From the NCBI GenBank assembly GCA_963763575.1, contig CAVXPD010000004.1:434001-498000 (forward strand): a stretch of DNA of 64,000 bases. The letters run 5' to 3'. Position numbers and translations under genes: made by a program. The stretch is from Bog-473 sp963763575. Its GTDB lineage: Bacteria > Actinomycetota > Acidimicrobiia > Acidimicrobiales > RAAP-2. Below the pieces are notes generated by a model, which saw only the letters and a list, made by a program, of their open reading frames with translations, was not told where the DNA came from and did not search any database. Below, in pieces: positions 10,567-19,954 of the stretch; position 1 is the stretch's first letter, and each line of letters starts with the position of its first letter.

Positions 10567-11151
10567 CGATTTTCTGGTCGAGTCCATCGCTCTCCTCGAG
10601 GCCCTCGACCGCAACGCCATAGAGGAGTGTGCCACCGGTCTGGCGGTCCGTACGCGAGCGCGGCGGGCGGCTGTTCATCCTTGGCGTCGGTGGGTCGGCT
10701 GGGCATGCCTCCCACGCCGTCAACGACTTCCGCAAGATCGCCGGTCTCGAGGCGTACACCCCGACCGACAACGTCTCGGAGCTGACGGCTCGGATCAATG
10801 ACGAGGGTTGGGACACCACGCTTCGCCGAGTGGTTGCGCGGGCTGCCGGCTCGGCGTCAAGAGACGGCGTATTGGTCTTCTCCGTAGGCGGAGGGCAACA
10901 GAGAAGCGAACATCTCGACCAACCTGGTGCTGGCCCTCGAGCTGGCTGACGAACGCGGGGCCTCGATCTTCGGCATCGTGGGACGGGATGGCGGATTCAC
11001 GGCCAAGGTGGCCGACGCGTGCGTGATCATCCCGCCGCTGTATCCCGATCACGTGACTCCGCACACCGAGGGGCTGTGCGCCGTCCTGTGGCACCTGTTG
11101 GTGTCGCCATCCCGCGCTGGCCCAGCACGCGACGAAGTGGGAGTCGCGTGA
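10544..11151 (+). CDS. gmhA: SIS-domain isomerase, GmhA-like (sedoheptulose 7-phosphate isomerase), frameshifted
   Basis: GmhA-type proteins convert sedoheptulose 7-phosphate to D-glycero-D-manno-heptose 7-phosphate. From the ATG at 10544 the first part reads FADDFLVESIALLEALDRNA. A second frame then gives FILGVGGSAGHASHAVND, the sugar-phosphate loop of SIS proteins, and a third from about 10900 gives STNLVLALELADERGASIFG and HTEGLCAVLWHLLV. At least two frameshifts are present (near 10655 and 10835-10900). The gene overlaps the preceding methyltransferase and is followed directly by the epimerase. The GmhA assignment rests on the SIS motif together with GmhB-, HddA- and HddC-like neighbours. 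Confidence 0.7.
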
Positions 11152-11152
11152 C

Positions 11153-12153
11153 GTGAGCATCGGCCGACGACAGGCCACGCCGGGTGGAAGTCGTCGGGGG
11201 CGCGGGATTCATCGGGTGCCATTTCGTCGACCGGCTGCTCTCAGACTGACTCGACCGAGATCGTGCGCGGTCTACGACAACTTCTCCTCCGGGCGCGAAT
11301 GGCACCTGCAGCGCACCACGAGGAGGATCCTCGGCTCGAGATCGTCAAGGGTGACGTGGTGGATCTGGAGGCCCTCACCGAGAGCATGGCCGGGCATCGA
11401 GACGGTGATCCACCTCGCGTCGAACCCCGACATCGCGCGGGCGGCGACCGAACCTGCCGTCGACTTCGACCAGGGCACATTGTTGACGCACCACGTCGTC
11501 GAAGCCATGCGCCGAGCAGAGGTAAGGAGGATCCTGTACGCCTCGGGCAGCGGGGTCTACGGGGACTTGGGCCAGACCGAGCCCGACGAGGACTACGGGC
11601 CTATGGTGCCCATCTCGACGTACGGCGCCAGCAAGCTGGCCGGAGAAGCCCTCATATCGTCGTATTGCTTCATGTTCGACCTGGTTGGAGTCGCATTTCG
11701 CTTCGGGAACGTGGTTGGGCCACGTCAGACCCACGGTGTCGGCTTCGACTTCGTGAGACGGCTACTCGGTCGACCCGAGCGAGCTTAAGCATTCTCGGCG
11801 ACGGAACGCAGAGCAAGTCCTACGTCTACGTGACCGACGTCGTCGAGGCGGTACTTCTGGCCGCAACCGCCGCTCCCAGGCCCTTCGCCGTCTTCAATGT
11901 GGCCACCGGCGACTACATCACGGTCCGTGAGATTGCCGATCTGGCCGTCGACACGCTGGGACTCGAACCGGGGTCCACCACGTTCGTCTATTCCGGCGGA
12001 GAGCGAGGTTGGCGCGGCGACGTTCCGGTCGTGCGGCTGAACACGGACCGGATCCGCGCCCTCGGTTGGGCGAACAGCAGGACCGCGCGTCAGGCGCTCG
12101 CCGATTCCATGGAAGCGATGTTGGTCGACGCTCGAGCTGGGCGGCTCTCATGA
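11153..12153 (+). CDS. NAD-dependent epimerase/dehydratase (extended SDR), frameshifted
   Basis: An extended short-chain dehydrogenase acting on a nucleotide sugar. The Rossmann start VEVVGGAGFIGCHFVDRLL appears in one frame (about 11186-11245), followed by VYDNFSSGREWHLQ in another. The catalytic region reads RRILYASGSGVYGDLG and STYGASKLAGEAL (the YxxxK pair), then FRFGNVVGPRQTHG. The C-terminal part, SILGDGTQSKSYVYVTDVVEA, is in a further frame and ends at a TGA at 12151-12153. Three or more frameshifts are needed to read the whole protein. In the operon it could modify the activated heptose (HldD-like or 4-epimerase-like). Its substrate cannot be read from the sequence. Confidence 0.7.
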
Positions 12154-12713
12154 GCAACGGGACGGCCGGCCGTCTTCCTTGATCGAGACGGTGTGATCAA
12201 CAAATCCGTGATGGACCGGAGGAGTACCGCGCTCACCGGCGACTGTCGAGGAGTTCGAGCTGCTGGACGGTGTCGTGGATTCCGTCGAGCGAGTTCGCCA
12301 AGACGGGCTTCGCTCTCGTCGTCGTCACCAACCAACCCGACGTGGCACGGGGAATTCAGGAGCGGGCGGTCGTTGAGGCAATGCACGACGAGGTGTGTCG
12401 CGCCTTGGCACCGGACGCGATCATCGTCTGCTATCACGACGACGCCGAAGGTTGCGAGTGCCGCAAGCCGGCACCGGGCATGTTGCTGCAGGCGGCGCAG
12501 GACCTCAACCTCGATCTGACGTGCAGCTTCATGGTTGGCGATCGCTGGCGGGACATCGAGGCCGGGCGGCGAGCGGGCTGCCGGACCGTCTACGTCGACA
12601 GACGCTACGCCGAGCCCCAACCGGACGAACCCGAGGCCGTCGTGACGGACCTACCCGAAGCTGTGACGTGGATACTCGCGACGACCGCCCGCAAGGAGGC
12701 CGAAATTGCCTGA
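12150..12713 (+). CDS. gmhB: HAD-family heptose bisphosphate phosphatase, GmhB-like (frameshifted)
   Basis: HAD-IIIA phosphatase that removes the C7 phosphate from D-glycero-D-manno-heptose 1,7-bisphosphate. The ATG at 12150 overlaps the epimerase stop (ATGA). Motif I, VFLDRDGVINK, is one frame away from the start and from the rest. The remainder reads LVVVTNQPDVARG (motif II), CECRKPAPGMLLQAA (motif III lysine) and FMVGDRWRDIEAGRRAGC (motif IV). Frameshifts are near 12170 and 12260. The four HAD motifs are all present once frames are joined, so the enzyme is probably functional if the shifts are sequence errors. Confidence 0.8.
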
Positions 12714-13422
12714 CGTCCGGCCCCTCCGAATTAAAGTCTTCGCCGACGGCGCTGACCTCGAGAACATGCTGGCCCTCTCGAGGACCCGCTCATCGCCGGT
12801 TTCACGACGAATCCGACGTTAATGCGCAAGTCCGGTGTCGTGGACTACGCGACATTCGCTAAAGAAGTGTTGGCTGAGGTGACAGAACATCCCATGTCCT
12901 TTGAAGTCGTCGCTGACGACTTCAACGAGATGCGGCGACAGGCGCGCGTCATTGCGTCCTGGGGTGCCAACGTGTACGTCAAGATTCCCGTGACCAACAC
13001 GCAGGGGGAAAGTGCGGCGGCTCTCGTCCGTGAGCTCAGCCTCGAAGGACTCAAGCTCAACGTGACCGCCCTCCTGTCCCTGCACCAGGTCTGGAACGTC
13101 GCCCGACGCGTTGGATGAGAGCCCCGGTGCCATCGTGTCCGTCTTCGCGGGCCGCATCGCCGACACCGGCCGCGACCCGGTGCCCGTGATGACCGCCGCC
13201 CTGGAGGTGCTGGCCGATTTCCCCCGGCTCGAGTTGCTGTGGGCCAGTCCACGTGAGATCTTGAACGTCGTGCAGGCCGACGCCATCGGCTGCCAAATCA
13301 TCACGGTGACGCACGACCTCCTGAAGAAGGTACACGGACTCGGCCGGGGCCTCGAGGAAGTTTCACGAGACACTGTGCAGATGTTCCACGACGACGCGCA
13401 ACAATCCGGCCTAACGCTGTAG
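12706..13422 (+). CDS. Transaldolase-family protein (frameshifted)
   Basis: The TTG start at 12706 has AAGGAGG at 12693-12699. The first frame reads KVFADGADLENMLAL; a shift near 12780 leads to IAGFTTNPTLMRKSG, the family signature. KIPVTNTQGESAAALV follows, containing the Schiff-base lysine region. A second shift near 13110 returns to the first frame (IVSVFAGRIADTGRDP, then QIITVTHDLLKKV). The protein is about 238 residues, like the short bacterial transaldolases. Transaldolases interconvert fructose 6-phosphate plus erythrose 4-phosphate with sedoheptulose 7-phosphate plus glyceraldehyde 3-phosphate. Placed between GmhB-like and HddA-like genes it may supply the sedoheptulose 7-phosphate precursor locally; that is inference. 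Confidence 0.8.
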
Positions 13423-13445
13423 CGACCGCAGAGTTGCTCCGATCC

Positions 13446-14428
13446 ATGATCATCACGCGGACGCCCTTGCGGATCAGCCTGGGAGGCGGCGGGACCGACC
13501 TGCCCTCGTACTCCGATCGCCACGGCGCAATGGTCGTCTCGGCGGCGATCAATCGGTACATCTTCATCGCGATCAACCGCACCTTCACCAACGACTACTT
13601 CCTGAAGTACTCGGCGCTCGAACGGGTCGACACCATCGAAGAGATCGAGCACTCGATCGTGCGTGAGGCGTTTCGTCGCCATCCAGTCGGTCCTGGCATC
13701 GAGATGGTCAGTATTGCCGACATCCCGGCTGGAACCGGCCTCGGCTCCTCCGGAGCGTTCACGGTCGGGCTTGTTGCGGGCCCTCTCCGCGTTCCGCCGT
13801 GAACACGTCACACCGAGTTCGCTGGCAGCTGAGGCATGCGAGATCGAGATCGAATGCCTTGGACGTCCCGTGGGCAAGCAGGATCAGTACATCGCGGCAT
13901 TCGGTGGGCTCACCTGCATGGACCTCGAGCGGAACGGCGGCGTCCACGTCTCGCCTCTCGTCGTCTCCAACGAGACGCTGCGGGAGCTGGAAGAGCATCT
14001 CTTGATGTTCTTTACCGGCTACTCACGCGACGCCGACGTCGTACTTCGAGGAACAGAAGACCCGTTCGGAGGAGGGGGACCTGGAGATGGTCGACAATCT
14101 GCACCACGTCAAGGAGATCGGGTTGGAGGTGCGGGAGGCGCTCGAGCAGGACGATCCCCTCACCTTCGGGAAGATCATAGATCGTCACTGGCAGTACAAA
14201 CGGGCACGTTCGACCTCCATGTCAAACCCTGAAATTGACCGCTGGTACCAGCTGGCGATGGCGAACGGGGCGGTCGGCGGCAAACTGGTCGGCGCGGGGG
14301 CCGGCGGATTCCTGCTGCTCTACGCCCAGGATCACGCCGCGCTGCGGTCTGCCATGGCCGCCGAGGGGCTGAGCGAAGTGCGATTCACCTTCGACCTGGA
14401 CGGGTCGATCGTGCTCGTCCGAGATTGA
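13446..14428 (+). CDS. hddA: GHMP kinase, HddA-like (heptose 7-phosphate kinase), frameshifted
   Basis: The family start IITRTPLRISLGGGGTDLP follows the ATG at 13446. The GHMP ATP loop reads IPAGTGLGSSGAFTVGLV. After a shift near 13780 comes EIECLGRPVGKQDQYIAAFG, the conserved QDQ region. A second shift near 14040-14090 leads to HVKEIGLEVREALEQ and then GGKLVGAGAGGFLLLY, the C-terminal glycine motif. The family includes D-glycero-alpha-D-manno-heptose 7-phosphate 1-kinase and related kinases. With GmhA-, GmhB- and HddC-like neighbours the heptose kinase is the best call. It ends in TGA overlapping the TTG start of the next gene (TTGA). Confidence 0.75.
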
Positions 14429-15157
14429 TCGTGCAGGTCGTGATCCTGGCTGGCGGACTGGGCACACGCATGCGATCGGTCGCCGCCGACATTCCGAAAT
14501 GCCTGATTCCTGTTGCCGGTCGGCCGTTCGCCGACCACCAGTTGCGCTGGCTGGCGAGGCGAGGTGTGACGGACGTCGTCTACAGCATCGGACATCTGGG
14601 CGAGCAAGTACGCGCCTTTGCCGGCGACGGGGCACGGTGGAACCTCGAGATCCGGTACGTCGATGAAGGCTCTGACCTCCGGGGCACGGCTGGTGCTTTG
14701 CGCCTCGCACTCGACACGGGCCTGCTCGAGGAACGGTTTGCGGTCCTATATGGGGACTCGTACCTCGATGCCGACCTCAAGGCCGTCGACGCGGGCCATC
14801 GAGCCAGCGGACTCCCCGCACTGATGACGGTGTACCGCAACGCGGGAAGGTGGGAAGAGAGCAACGCCGTTTTCGACGGCACCTTGGTCACGCGCTGACG
14901 AGAAGCACTGCCCAGAACCGCCGGCCGACATGCGCTTCGTCGACTACGGGCTCTCCTCACTGGCTCGGACGGTTGTGGAGCACCACGTCGCACCCGATGT
15001 CGAGTATGACCTCGCGTCGCTCTATTCCATGCTCAGTCGGGAGGGACAGCTGGGGGGTCTCGAGGTGACCACCCGCTTCTACGAGATCGGGTCACCCAAT
15101 GGGTTGCACGCGCTCGAGGTGCATCTTTCATCGTACCCTCGATCTGAACCAGATTGA
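14425..15157 (+). CDS. hddC: Sugar-1-phosphate nucleotidyltransferase, HddC-like (frameshifted)
   Basis: The N-terminal motif VVILAGGLGTRMRSV is the nucleotide-binding signature of sugar nucleotidyltransferases, followed by IPKCLIPVAGRPFADHQL. FAVLYGDSYLDADL carries the metal-binding aspartate region. An early stop at 14896-14898 is bypassed by a frameshift, after which MRFVDYGLSSLARTV and FYEIGSPNGLHALEVH continue to a TGA at 15155-15157. In the GDP-heptose pathway HddC makes GDP-D-glycero-alpha-D-manno-heptose; ADP or CDP use cannot be excluded. The TTG start overlaps the stop of the kinase gene. It converges on ppx, with only 2 nt between the two stops. Confidence 0.72.
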
Positions 15158-15159
15158 CG

Positions 15160-16091
15160 TCAGTTGACGGCTGACGGGCGCAACGAGAGCACCAGACCGT
15201 CCAAGATGTCCGCCTCGGACACGATGCATCGCAGCCAAGCCGCTGCATCATCTCTCTGAGCACCAGTGCTCCCCCGAAGATCACGTCCCTCGACCCGCGG
15301 GAAGACCTCCGGCCTCGCGCCCGCGTGGCCATCGCTTCCGCCCCCAGGATGTCGCGCCACCTCTCGACCGCCGCATCGGACAGGACGAAGTGGTGGATCC
15401 GTTCGCGTCGTAATGCGTGAGCCCAAGCTCCAGGGCAGCGAGCGTCGAGACCGTGCCGGCCAGGCCCACGAGACGATCTGGGCCCGCGGCGTCGCGAACC
15501 GGGGACGCCCCCGTCAGCCCTGTCGAGCTCGGCCGGATCATGGCCACCGCCGCGGCCGCCGCTTCGGCGCCAGGTGGGTCATCGGCAGGAACCGCTCGGT
15601 GAGGCGGACGCACCCGATATCGAGGGAGAACGAAGAGATCGGGATCGTCTTCGGCCATCGTGACGATCTCGGTGGAGCCTCCACCGATGTCCGATGAGGA
15701 CCGTGCTCCGTCTCACGGGCAGCTCGGAGGTCGCCCCGCATACGAGAGGTGACCTTCCTCGTCTCCCGACAGGACCTCCGCCGGGACCCCGACCACGTCA
15801 GACGCAGGAGCCAGAAACCGCCGCCGTCGGCGGCATCTCGCACCGCCGACGTGGCGACCAAGCGGGCGCGCGTCGTGCGCTCCGCGTCCATGGCCACCCG
15901 GTACTCCCGGAGCACATCGAGCGTGCGCACCACCGCGTCCGGTTGGAGCCGGTGGGTGGCGTCGACGTCGGCGCCCAGTCGGGTGATCCGCATGTCACGC
16001 GCCCTGCTGGACCCCACGGCATCGACATGAGCAACCGAGTCGAGTTCGTCCCACAGTCGATCGCCGGCCACGGCGGAGTTCTCGGGCTCAT
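15160..16091 (-). CDS. Ppx/GppA-family phosphatase (exopolyphosphatase), frameshifted
   Basis: Ppx/GppA enzymes hydrolyse polyphosphate or pppGpp. From the ATG at 16091 the first frame gives AIDCGTNSTRLL, the ASKHA phosphate-1 motif. The next frame gives MRITRLGADVDATHRLQPD and LVATSAVRDAADG. Another gives the DIGGGSTEIVTM phosphate-2 loop, and later pieces give RLVGLAGTVSTLAALELGL and DVIFGGALVLREMM. At least four frameshifts are needed. It sits at the end of the eno/divIC/DUF501 block, its usual actinobacterial position, which supports both the call and the view that the gene is functional in life. Confidence 0.75.
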
Positions 16092-16122
16092 GGTGACTGC
16101 TGGGCTATCACACGTGGTGTGG

Positions 16123-16572
16123 TTATTCGTCCGGCCGGGGCACTCCCAGTCGGTTCGCCACCCAATCGCCGACAGGGTCGTCCCCGCCGGCCAACCACCA
16201 CGCAAGATGGGCATGCAGGCATTTGATCCCCTGGCGCGTGCCACCGACCCCTCCGCTGGGCCGGGGGCCAATCCGGTTCACCGGGATCAGCGCGTCGCGT
16301 TCGGCCGCATAGCGGCGGTGGCACTCCGCCACTGCCGCGGCGCCGATCTGCAGCTCCGCCTGTCGCACGCCTCCCGCGGCTTCCAACCGGCCGACCCGGG
16401 AGCGAAGGTCGGGGTCGACGAGCCAGTAGCGAGTCGGCATCGGTGTCCCGTCGCGCAGGAACGGTTCGTTCTCGATCACCATCGGGGTGCCGTGGGGCGT
16501 ACGGACGACGACGGTGAACCCGCCACTGGGATCACGTCCCAACAGAGCTGCGACGTCCTCTTTGTCGTCCAT
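16123..16572 (-). CDS. DUF501 family protein
   Basis: A 149-residue protein from the ATG at 16572 (MDDKEDVAALLGRDP). It has the conserved DUF501 core TPMPTRYWLVDPDLRSRVGRL and the C-terminal CLHAHLAWWLAGGDDPVGDW. Family members are conserved in actinobacteria between the divIC-like gene and ppx, as here, and their biochemical role is not established. The gene begins 14 nt after the septum-formation gene and lies in the same transcription direction. The frame is intact, so the dense frameshifting stops at about this point. Confidence 0.85.
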   Translation of the reverse strand: MDDKEDVAALLGRDPSGGFTVVVRTPHGTPMVIENEPFLRDGTPMPTRYWLVDPDLRSRVGRLEAAGGVRQAELQIGAAAVAECHRRYAAERDALIPVNRIGPRPSGGVGGTRQGIKCLHAHLAWWLAGGDDPVGDWVANRLGVPRPDE

Positions 16573-16586
16573 TGCAGCCGCCGCGG

Positions 16587-17156
16587 TCAGCGCCAGAATT
16601 CGACTGCGTGCAGCATGCGCGTCAGCAGACCCGGACCCGGAGTCTCCGTTGTCGCCGGGTGTCCGTCGTGACGGGGCAAGGTGGTCGGAGTCGTCGTCGT
16701 CGTGACACCGCCTGGGGGCAACTCCGACGCGGCCGACGGGGTCGCCGGACCGGACGAGCCGGGGTCGCCCGAGTAGCTGGTTCCGGCGGCCGCGGCGCCG
16801 GACGGCGGCAGCACCTCGTAGGACTGCTGCCCCGGGCTCACGAGCTGATACTGGGAGCGTGCGATCCGGCCGATCTCGCCGGCGTCGCTGAGGCTCTTCT
16901 GCTCGTGCGTCAGCGCGGCGTCCTGCTTGTGCAGGGAGGACAGTTGCGCTTCGGTGTCGGCCAGGCTCGACCTCTGGTTCAGGAGTGAGCTCCCCGGGAA
17001 CCAGGCGAACAAGATGCCGGCGGTCACGACGACCGCGCCCAGGAGCCACAGCCTCGCCCGCCGGGCGCCAGGATCGGCCCGTGGGCGCGCGGCCTGGCCC
17101 TGGCGGGTCGTCTGGGCGGCCCGGCCCTGGCGGGCCTTCTTCCTACGCGCCGCCAC
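16587..17156 (-). CDS. Septum formation initiator (FtsB/DivIC-like)
   Basis: 189 residues. A basic cytoplasmic N-terminus (AARRKKARQGRAAQTTR) is followed by one membrane segment (LWLLGAVVVTAGILFAWF, about residues 36-53). An extracytoplasmic coiled coil (about 60-90, containing LADTEAQLSSLHKQDAAL) and the FtsB/DivIC signature GEIGRIARSQYQLVSPGQQSYEVLP come next. A Thr/Pro/Gly-rich tail of about 65 residues is unusual for the family. It acts in the divisome as a small bitopic partner of FtsL and FtsQ. The GTG start lies 14 nt inside the 3' end of eno. Confidence 0.85.
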   Translation of the reverse strand: MAARRKKARQGRAAQTTRQGQAARPRADPGARRARLWLLGAVVVTAGILFAWFPGSSLLNQRSSLADTEAQLSSLHKQDAALTHEQKSLSDAGEIGRIARSQYQLVSPGQQSYEVLPPSGAAAAGTSYSGDPGSSGPATPSAASELPPGGVTTTTTPTTLPRHDGHPATTETPGPGLLTRMLHAVEFWR

Positions 17157-18444
17157 GGCGGAAGCCTCCGTGACCCGCCAGCGCGGCCCGGCCGGGGAAG
17201 ACGGCGGACTGTCCGAGGTCCTCTTCGATCCGCAGCAGCTGGTTGTACTTGGCCACGCGGTCCGAACGCGCCGGCGCGCCCGCCTTGATCTGGCCCGCGT
17301 TCACGGCCACGGCCAGGTCGGCGATCGTGGTGTCCTCCGTCTCGCCCGAGCGGTGGGAGATCACGGGTCGGTAGGACGACCGGGTCGCGAGCGCCACCGT
17401 CTCGAGCGTCTCTGTCAACGTTCCGATCTGGTTCAGCTTGATCAGGATCGCGTTGGCCACACCGTCGCGGATGCCGCGTTCGAGGATCTCTACGTTGGTC
17501 ACGAAGACGTCGTCTCCCACCAACTGGATCCTCCCGCCCAGCGCCTTCGTGTGCGCGGCCCAGCCCTCCCAGTCTTCTTCGGCCATGCCGTCTTCAATGG
17601 AGACGATCGGGTACCGGTCGACGAGGTCCACCCAGTAGTCGGCGAGCTCAGACGGCGACAGTGTCCTGCCCTCCCCGGCCAGCACGTAGGACCCGTCGTG
17701 CCACAGTTCGCTCGTGGCGGGGTCGAGCGCCAGCGCGATCTCCTCCCCCGGCACCCGTCCGGCCAGCTCGATCGCCTCGACGAGGAGCCGCACCGCATCC
17801 TCGTTCTGGGCGAGGTCCGGCGCGAACCCCCCCTCGTCGCCCACCGCCGTCGCCAGCCCGCGGTCGGCCAGCAGCGAGCGGAGCGCGTGATAGGTCTCAG
17901 TACCCCAACGCAGCGCCTCGGAGAACGACGCTGCGCCCACCGGCATGAGCATGAATTCCTGGAAGTCGATCGAGTTCTTGGCGTGCGCCCCCCCGTTGAG
18001 CACGTTGAGCATGGGCACCGGGAGCACGTGGGCATTGGCCCCGCCCATGGATCGGTAGAGCGGGACCTCCAGGTCGTCCGCTATCGCCTTGGCGCTCGCC
18101 AGCGACACGGCCAGCACGGCGTTGGCCCCGAGCCGACCCTTGTCCGGTGTCCCGTCCAGGTCGATCATGGTGTAGTCGACGGCCCGTTGGTCCAGTGCGT
18201 CCAGCCCGCGCACGGCATCGGCGATCTCGCCGTTGACGTGCGCCACCGCTCGGAGCACACCCTTGCCCGAGAACCGGTCCCCTCCGTCGCGGAGCTCGAC
18301 CGCCTCTCGGATTCCGGTCGACGCGCCGGATGGGGCGATGGCACGACCGCGGGAACCCGAATCGAGCAGCACCTCCGCCTCGACGGTCGGGTTGCCGCGG
18401 GAGTCGAGGACCTCACGCCCGACCACGTGCTCAATGGTGCTCAC
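17143..18444 (-). CDS. eno: Enolase
   Basis: 433 residues, the usual length. Enolase converts 2-phosphoglycerate to phosphoenolpyruvate in the cytoplasm. It starts IEHVVGREVLDSRGNPTVE and carries GASTGIREAVELRDGG, TAVGDEGGFAPDLAQNE, the metal-binding region VSIEDGMAEEDW, the catalytic lysine region ILIKLNQIGTLTE and the signature SHRSGETEDTTIADLAVA. The GTG at 18444 is chosen because AAGGAGAG lies just upstream, though the frame stays open well beyond it. It follows mazG by 50 nt and overlaps the divIC-like gene by 14 nt. Confidence 0.97.
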   Translation of the reverse strand: MSTIEHVVGREVLDSRGNPTVEAEVLLDSGSRGRAIAPSGASTGIREAVELRDGGDRFSGKGVLRAVAHVNGEIADAVRGLDALDQRAVDYTMIDLDGTPDKGRLGANAVLAVSLASAKAIADDLEVPLYRSMGGANAHVLPVPMLNVLNGGAHAKNSIDFQEFMLMPVGAASFSEALRWGTETYHALRSLLADRGLATAVGDEGGFAPDLAQNEDAVRLLVEAIELAGRVPGEEIALALDPATSELWHDGSYVLAGEGRTLSPSELADYWVDLVDRYPIVSIEDGMAEEDWEGWAAHTKALGGRIQLVGDDVFVTNVEILERGIRDGVANAILIKLNQIGTLTETLETVALATRSSYRPVISHRSGETEDTTIADLAVAVNAGQIKAGAPARSDRVAKYNQLLRIEEDLGQSAVFPGRAALAGHGGFRRGGA

Positions 18445-18494
18445 GACTTCTCTCCTTCGGTGACCGCCCCCTGGTGGGACACCGGGACTCAAGG

Positions 18495-19952
18495 TTACTG
18501 GGTGCCCATCTCCGGGTCGGGGACGCCTTCGGTCGCGAGGATGTCCGCGCGTAACGAGAGTGCGCGCTCGCGCAGCGCCTGCTCGGGGTCCACCCCGACA
18601 CGTTGGGCCACGGTCGCGACGGCGAACAGGAGTCCGCCCACCGCACGCTGCGCGTCGCGGGCGCGCGAGTCGAGCGGGTCGTCGGCGTGGGGCTCCTCCT
18701 GCGCCCGCTCCGAAAGCTCGTCCAAGCGTGCGGCCGCCTCGCGCAGACCCACCGGGTCGTCGGGCGCGAGGCCCACCGAACGCGCCTTGCGCGCCAGTTT
18801 GCTCGTCAGCATCAGCGCCGGGAGTCCCGTCGGGATGCCCTCGGTCACGCTCGCCCGTCCCTTCTCTTCCTTCTTGATGGCCTCCCAGTTGGAAAGGACC
18901 TCGGAGGCGCTCGCCGCATCGGCGTCGGCGAACACGTGGGGATGGCGGTGGACCAGCTTGTCGTGCACCGTGCGCGCCACGCCGGCCAGGTCGAACTGGC
19001 CTTCCTCGGCGGCCAGGCGGGCGTGGAAGACGATCTGGAACAGCAGGTCGCCGAGCTCTTCTTCGAGATGGGTCGGTGCGCTCGCATCCGCGCCCGCCGG
19101 GCCCGCCGCGCCCGCCGCCACCGCCGCCAGGGCGTCGAGGACCTCGTAGCACTCCTCGACGAGATGCGGCATCAGCGACGAGTGCGTTTGCACCCGGTCC
19201 CACGGGCACTGCTCGCGCAACGTGTCCATCAGCGTGACGAGCCGCGCCACCTCCACCCCGGCCGCCTCCGGGCCGGGCCGCTCGGGCAGCGCCGGCACGT
19301 AGAGCGACGTGAGGTGGTCCGGTTCGAGGGTCCGGTCCAGTTCCCACCAGTCCACCGCGTGGACCACTTCGTCCTCGAGCCCCAGGTGATGCAGCAACAC
19401 GGCCCGCGGCATCTCCACCTCGTCCGGTGCCGCGAGCTTTACCTCGGACAGCTGATGCCGCGACCAGCACTGCGCCACCAGGAACGGCCCTCGCTCGCGC
19501 ACCGAGACGTCGCCGAAGTCCGCCGCGTCCACCAGGCGCACGCCCTCGGAGACGGGGTCGATACCCAGCGCGGCCCAAGCCAGGTCCAAGAACGACGGCG
19601 CGGGCACGACGGTCAGGTCGACCCGGTCGTCGCCCCGCAGCAGCTCGACGGTGCGCTCGGCCACCAGCGGCGACCCGGGCACGGCGTAGACCACCGGCTC
19701 GGGCGCAGCCCGCTCCGCCGCGGCGACGAGGGCCTCGACGATGGCCGCGTACACCTCGTCGAAGGTGGCGGCCGACTCGTAGAGGCCGTCGAAGCTCTGC
19801 GCCTCCGCCGCCCGGGCCGCGGCCGGGTGCCGCGCCGTCCGCACGTAGGTGCGCCCGGGTGAGGCCAGCAACGCCTCGACCGCCTCGCCGACCATGTCGG
19901 GACCTGCCGGCCCGAGGCCCACCACGGTGATGTGGGGGCGGAGTGGAGCCAC
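18495..19952 (-). CDS. mazG: MazG NTP pyrophosphohydrolase with N-terminal tetrapyrrole-methylase-like domain
   Basis: 485 residues of the YabN-type architecture. Residues 1 to about 210 form a SAM-methylase-like domain (ITVVGLGPAGPDMVGEAV, VYAVPGSPLVAERTVELL). The MazG nucleotide pyrophosphohydrolase domain follows (LREQCPWDRVQTHSSLMPH, LVEECYEVLDAL, then the metal-binding EEELGDLLFQIVFHARLA) with a partial second repeat. MazG cleaves non-canonical or regulatory NTPs. The GTG start at 19952 lies 2 nt after the corrected stop of the SurA-like gene, indicating coupling. The methylase half probably has no tetrapyrrole role here, as in other bacteria that carry the fusion. Confidence 0.93.
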   Translation of the reverse strand: MAPLRPHITVVGLGPAGPDMVGEAVEALLASPGRTYVRTARHPAAARAAEAQSFDGLYESAATFDEVYAAIVEALVAAAERAAPEPVVYAVPGSPLVAERTVELLRGDDRVDLTVVPAPSFLDLAWAALGIDPVSEGVRLVDAADFGDVSVRERGPFLVAQCWSRHQLSEVKLAAPDEVEMPRAVLLHHLGLEDEVVHAVDWWELDRTLEPDHLTSLYVPALPERPGPEAAGVEVARLVTLMDTLREQCPWDRVQTHSSLMPHLVEECYEVLDALAAVAAGAAGPAGADASAPTHLEEELGDLLFQIVFHARLAAEEGQFDLAGVARTVHDKLVHRHPHVFADADAASASEVLSNWEAIKKEEKGRASVTEGIPTGLPALMLTSKLARKARSVGLAPDDPVGLREAAARLDELSERAQEEPHADDPLDSRARDAQRAVGGLLFAVATVAQRVGVDPEQALRERALSLRADILATEGVPDPEMGTQ

Positions 19953-19954
19953 CG

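Noticed and set aside
16927..19149. A 740-residue open frame on the plus strand across divIC and eno
   Set aside because: It lies antisense to eno, divIC and mazG, reads as Arg/His/Gly-rich sequence without motifs, and reflects third-position GC bias.
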